Assembly (NCBI GenBank): GCA_017959525.1
Contig: JAGDAL010000228.1
Span: 1-7,989 of the forward strand
DNA length: 7,989 nucleotides
DNA from: Lachnospiraceae bacterium
GTDB lineage: Bacteria; Bacillota; Clostridia; Lachnospirales; Lachnospiraceae
Direction: 5' to 3'
Positions 6,320-7,989 of the stretch are shown here, piece by piece. The notes under the pieces were generated by a model, which saw nothing but the letters and a program-made list of their open reading frames with translations, was not told where the DNA came from and ran no database searches. The stretch's first letter is position 1. Each line of letters starts with the position of its first letter. The position numbers and the translations under genes are program-made.

Positions 6320-6336
6320 TCAATATATCATGTCAA
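6308..6336 (-). promoter_or_regulatory. Perfect-consensus promoter of the aldo/keto reductase gene
   Basis: On the minus strand TTGACA (6336-6331) is followed after exactly 17 bases by TATAAT (6313-6308), matching sigma-A consensus at all twelve positions. Transcription would start near 6301, giving a leader of about 56 bases to the ATG at 6245. Confidence 0.85.
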
Positions 6337-6349
6337 TAGATGCCGCTTT

Positions 6350-6379
6350 CGAACATTCGTTCTTGACGAACATACATTC
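6350..6379. promoter_or_regulatory. Tandem LexA (SOS) boxes
   Basis: GAACATTCGTTC (6351-6362) is a perfect Gram-positive LexA/DinR core, GAAC-N4-GTTC, preceded by C as in the Bacillus consensus. A second site, GAACATACATTC (6368-6379), has one half-site mismatch and shares the CGAACAT start at a distance of 17 bases. The first box abuts the -35 and the second fills the spacer of the plus-strand promoter at 6363-6391. LexA binding would therefore repress the small gene at 6418. Confidence 0.75.
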
Positions 6380-6391
6380 CCGTTCTATAAT
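6363..6391 (+). promoter_or_regulatory. Promoter of the small interrupted gene
   Basis: TTGACG (6363-6368) is followed after 17 bases by TATAAT (6386-6391), an 11/12 match to sigma-A consensus. Transcription would start near 6398, just before the AAGGAGG ribosome binding site (6403-6409), so the leader is only about 20 bases. Confidence 0.82.
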
Positions 6392-6417
6392 AATCCTACG
6401 TTAAGGAGGTGTGTGCA

Positions 6418-6708
6418 ATGGGTGTTTATGTTCACTCCCAGAAGACGTTAGATGTCATCTGCCAGCACAAGAAGGACGGGAACATCATCCCGCTCAAGAT
6501 ACGCTTGCAGGATGAAGACGGGGAATACCAGGCTTTTTCCATTAAGTCCTATCGCTGTACCAATCTCAACAAGGCTGTGGATCCCATGCATAATCCCACC
6601 TAGTTTTTTGAATGCAAGATCATTGCCTTCGGGCAGGAACGCCTGATTGGAATCTCTTTTAGTTTTCACGACGGATTGTGGAAGATCATCGGGCATCCCT
6701 TGTACTGA
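6418..6708 (+). pseudogene. Small SOS-type gene of unknown function interrupted by an in-frame TAG
   Basis: The protein is not recognised with confidence. Reading starts at the ATG at 6418 (MGVYVHSQKTLDVICQHKKD), eight bases after a strong AAGGAGG. An in-frame GTG at 6409 lies within that binding site and is not the start. After 61 residues a TAG occurs at 6601-6603. The same frame then stays open for 34 more codons (FFECKIIAFG...IIGHPLY) to TGA at 6706-6708, with convincing coding composition and no new ATG. The intact product would have 96 residues, alternating short hydrophobic and charged stretches, and no signal peptide or membrane segment. The context CCC-ACC-TAG-TTT suggests a Trp codon (TGG) changed by one transition; that identity is inferred. 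The promoter and LexA boxes are intact, so the decay looks recent. Alternatives are a truncated but functional protein, TAG readthrough or a sequencing error. The stop abuts that of the convergent ABC transporter gene. Confidence 0.7.
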
Positions 6709-7686
6709 CTACGCCGTCTCTGTCGCTGCGAAGCATGCAACCAGGCGGCCATCCCCGACGTCCTGCAGGCGTGGCTGCTCGCTGCGGCAACGCTCGGTTG
6801 CATACGGGCAGCGCGGATGGAAGTGACATCCGGACGGCACATGGAAGGGGCTTGGAATATCTCCTTCGATGACATTTTCTTCCAGATTTAGAATCTGATC
6901 CTTCTCAATATGTGGAATGGCACGCAGCAACGCCTTGGTGTATGGGTGTTTCGGCTCGAAATACACCGCATCACTTTCTCCGACTTCCACCATCTGTCCT
7001 AAATACATGACGACAATCTGGTCGGAAATATGATGAAACATGTTTAGATCATGTGCTACGAATAGATACGTTAATCCATACTTCTCCTGCAGTTCTTCCA
7101 AGAGGCGTACCACCTGCGCCTGAATGGACACATCCAAAGCGGACAGCGGTTCATCGCACAACACGAATTCCGGATTGACTGATAAAGCTCTGGCGATTCC
7201 CACACGCTGACGCTGACCGCCGGAGAACTCATGCGGATACTTATACATATCCTCTTTGCTAAGGCCCACCGCCTCTAACAACTCTGCCACCCGGGCATCG
7301 ATTTGCTCCTCGGTGGCATCCTCAAATACGCGAATGGGTTCTGCAATGATGTCGCGAACCATAAGATTCGGATCCAAGGAAGAATACGGATCCTGGAAAA
7401 TCACCTGCATCTTCTTATGGAACTCGGTTAACTCCTTGCCCTTGAGCTTCGTAATATCCGTTCCGTTGTAACGAATCTCTCCCTCGGTTGGCTCGTACAT
7501 GCGAATCATGGTACGTCCCAAGGTAGACTTTCCGCAACCGGATTCTCCTACCAGACCAAAGGTCTCCCCCTGGCGAATGGTAAGCGTTACCCCATCCACG
7601 GCTTTTGTCACATGTTTGGAGCGTCCCAGGAAATCATTTGTTTCAAAATATTTACTTAGGTCTTTTACTTCAATTAAATTATCCAC
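6709..7686 (-). CDS. oppF: Peptide ABC transporter ATP-binding protein, OppF/DppF type
   Basis: This is one of the two ATPase subunits of an oligopeptide/dipeptide importer, acting on the cytoplasmic face of the membrane. The 325 residues contain Walker [10 protein letters not shown] at 47-55, Q-loop Gln98 in [11 protein letters not shown], signature FSGGQRQR at 154-161, Walker B VLCDEP with Asp178-Glu179, D-loop SALD and H-loop His212. The C-terminal oligo_HPY region (from about HPYTKALL at 247) ends with Cys287, Cys293, Cys300 and Cys318 in the GC-x5-C-x6-C pattern that holds an iron-sulfur cluster in some DppD-type proteins. The start is GTG at 7686, with GGGAG six bases upstream and one base from the stop of the preceding ATPase gene, so the two are translationally coupled. 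Opp, Dpp and App substrate classes cannot be separated by the ATPase alone; the symbol refers to subunit type. Confidence 0.93.
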   Translation of the reverse strand: MDNLIEVKDLSKYFETNDFLGRSKHVTKAVDGVTLTIRQGETFGLVGESGCGKSTLGRTMIRMYEPTEGEIRYNGTDITKLKGKELTEFHKKMQVIFQDPYSSLDPNLMVRDIIAEPIRVFEDATEEQIDARVAELLEAVGLSKEDMYKYPHEFSGGQRQRVGIARALSVNPEFVLCDEPLSALDVSIQAQVVRLLEELQEKYGLTYLFVAHDLNMFHHISDQIVVMYLGQMVEVGESDAVYFEPKHPYTKALLRAIPHIEKDQILNLEENVIEGDIPSPFHVPSGCHFHPRCPYATERCRSEQPRLQDVGDGRLVACFAATETA

Positions 7687-7687
7687 G

Positions 7688-7989
7688 TCATGCTCCCTTT
7701 TCTACCAACTCATCCACGGAAGACAGCTTCTTATTCCCATGAGGTGCACTCTTCGGTATCGCCTGCAACAATGCCTTCGTGTACGCATGCTTCGGATGAT
7801 ACAGAATCTCATCCTTCGTACCCACTTCCACAATATGGCCGTTGTACATGACCGCAATCCGATCCGCGATACTTGCAACCACACCCAAATCGTGCGTAAT
7901 GAGAATGATATTCATCTGCTCCTCTTCGTGCAGCTGCTTTAACAAGCGAAGAATCTGTGCCTGAATCGTAACATCCAGCGCAGTGGTCG
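7688..7989 (-). CDS. oppD: Peptide ABC transporter ATP-binding protein, OppD/DppD type, C-terminal part
   Basis: This is the partner ATPase of the downstream OppF-type subunit. The window holds the last 99 residues; the 5' part, with Walker A, signature and Walker B, lies beyond 7989. The fragment opens with the D-loop [13 protein letters not shown], which directly follows Walker B in this family. It continues with the H-loop His in ILITHDLG, the conserved [11 protein letters not shown] and [13 protein letters not shown], the start of the oligo_HPY extension. It then ends quickly, in [14 protein letters not shown], about 50 residues earlier than usual and without the cysteine-containing tail kept in the neighbour. 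The next gene starts one base after the stop, so no frameshifted remnant is hidden there. The upstream permease and binding-protein genes are expected outside the window. Confidence 0.92.
   Translation of the reverse strand, partial: TTALDVTIQAQILRLLKQLHEEEQMNIILITHDLGVVASIADRIAVMYNGHIVEVGTKDEILYHPKHAYTKALLQAIPKSAPHGNKKLSSVDELVEKGA

Noticed and set aside
6409..6417. GTG start for the small gene
   Set aside because: The GTG is part of the AAGGAGG binding site region; the ATG at 6418 is correctly spaced.
1..7989. CRISPR arrays, insertion sequences, tRNA or rRNA genes, attachment sites
   Set aside because: No regularly spaced repeats, transposase motifs, terminal inverted repeats or tRNA cloverleaf sequences were seen on either strand.

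Overview
The window looks like a chromosomal segment of a low-to-moderate GC Firmicute, most likely a clostridial (Lachnospiraceae-like) bacterium. This is inferred from strong AAGGAGG-type ribosome binding sites, consensus sigma-A promoters, a Gram-positive type LexA box (GAAC-N4-GTTC), a barnase/barstar pair and Opp-type peptide transport genes. No mobile element, CRISPR array, rRNA or tRNA is visible. Most genes lie on the minus strand.

Layout from left to right. Positions 1-1166 (minus) hold most of rarA, the AAA+ ATPase that acts at stalled replication forks; its 3' end is outside the window. A 180-base gap follows, with a possible promoter and an AT-rich palindrome. Positions 1347-3030 (minus) form a tightly overlapping three-gene operon. 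Transcription starts near 3063 and runs through a secreted, probably membrane-tethered barnase-type RNase, its barstar inhibitor and an M15-type zinc peptidoglycan peptidase lipoprotein. A clear intrinsic terminator at 3101-3137 separates it from a MetE C-terminal-domain homologue of the YxjG/YxjH type (3144-4259, minus).

That methyltransferase is divergent from a LysR-type regulator (4412-5311, plus). The shared 152-base region has a textbook LysR box (ATAG-N7-CTAT) about 66 bases upstream of the predicted methyltransferase transcription start and over the regulator's own -35 region. This suggests activation of the methionine gene together with autorepression. The LysR gene converges on a YdhF-type aldo/keto reductase (5316-6245, minus).

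The divergent region at 6246-6417 is the densest regulatory stretch. The reductase has a perfect TTGACA-N17-TATAAT promoter whose -10 sits inside a perfect 17-bp palindrome. The opposite strand carries TTGACG-N17-TATAAT with a LexA box and a near-perfect second one. That SOS-type promoter drives a small gene (6418-6708) interrupted by one in-frame TAG, with clear coding sequence continuing to the natural stop. The right end (6709-7989, minus) holds two peptide ABC transporter ATPases, an OppF/DppF-type and the C-terminal part of an OppD/DppD-type.

The observations most worth following are the barnase-barstar-peptidase operon, the LysR/methyltransferase control region, the palindrome over the perfect reductase promoter, and the SOS-controlled small gene with a premature amber codon.
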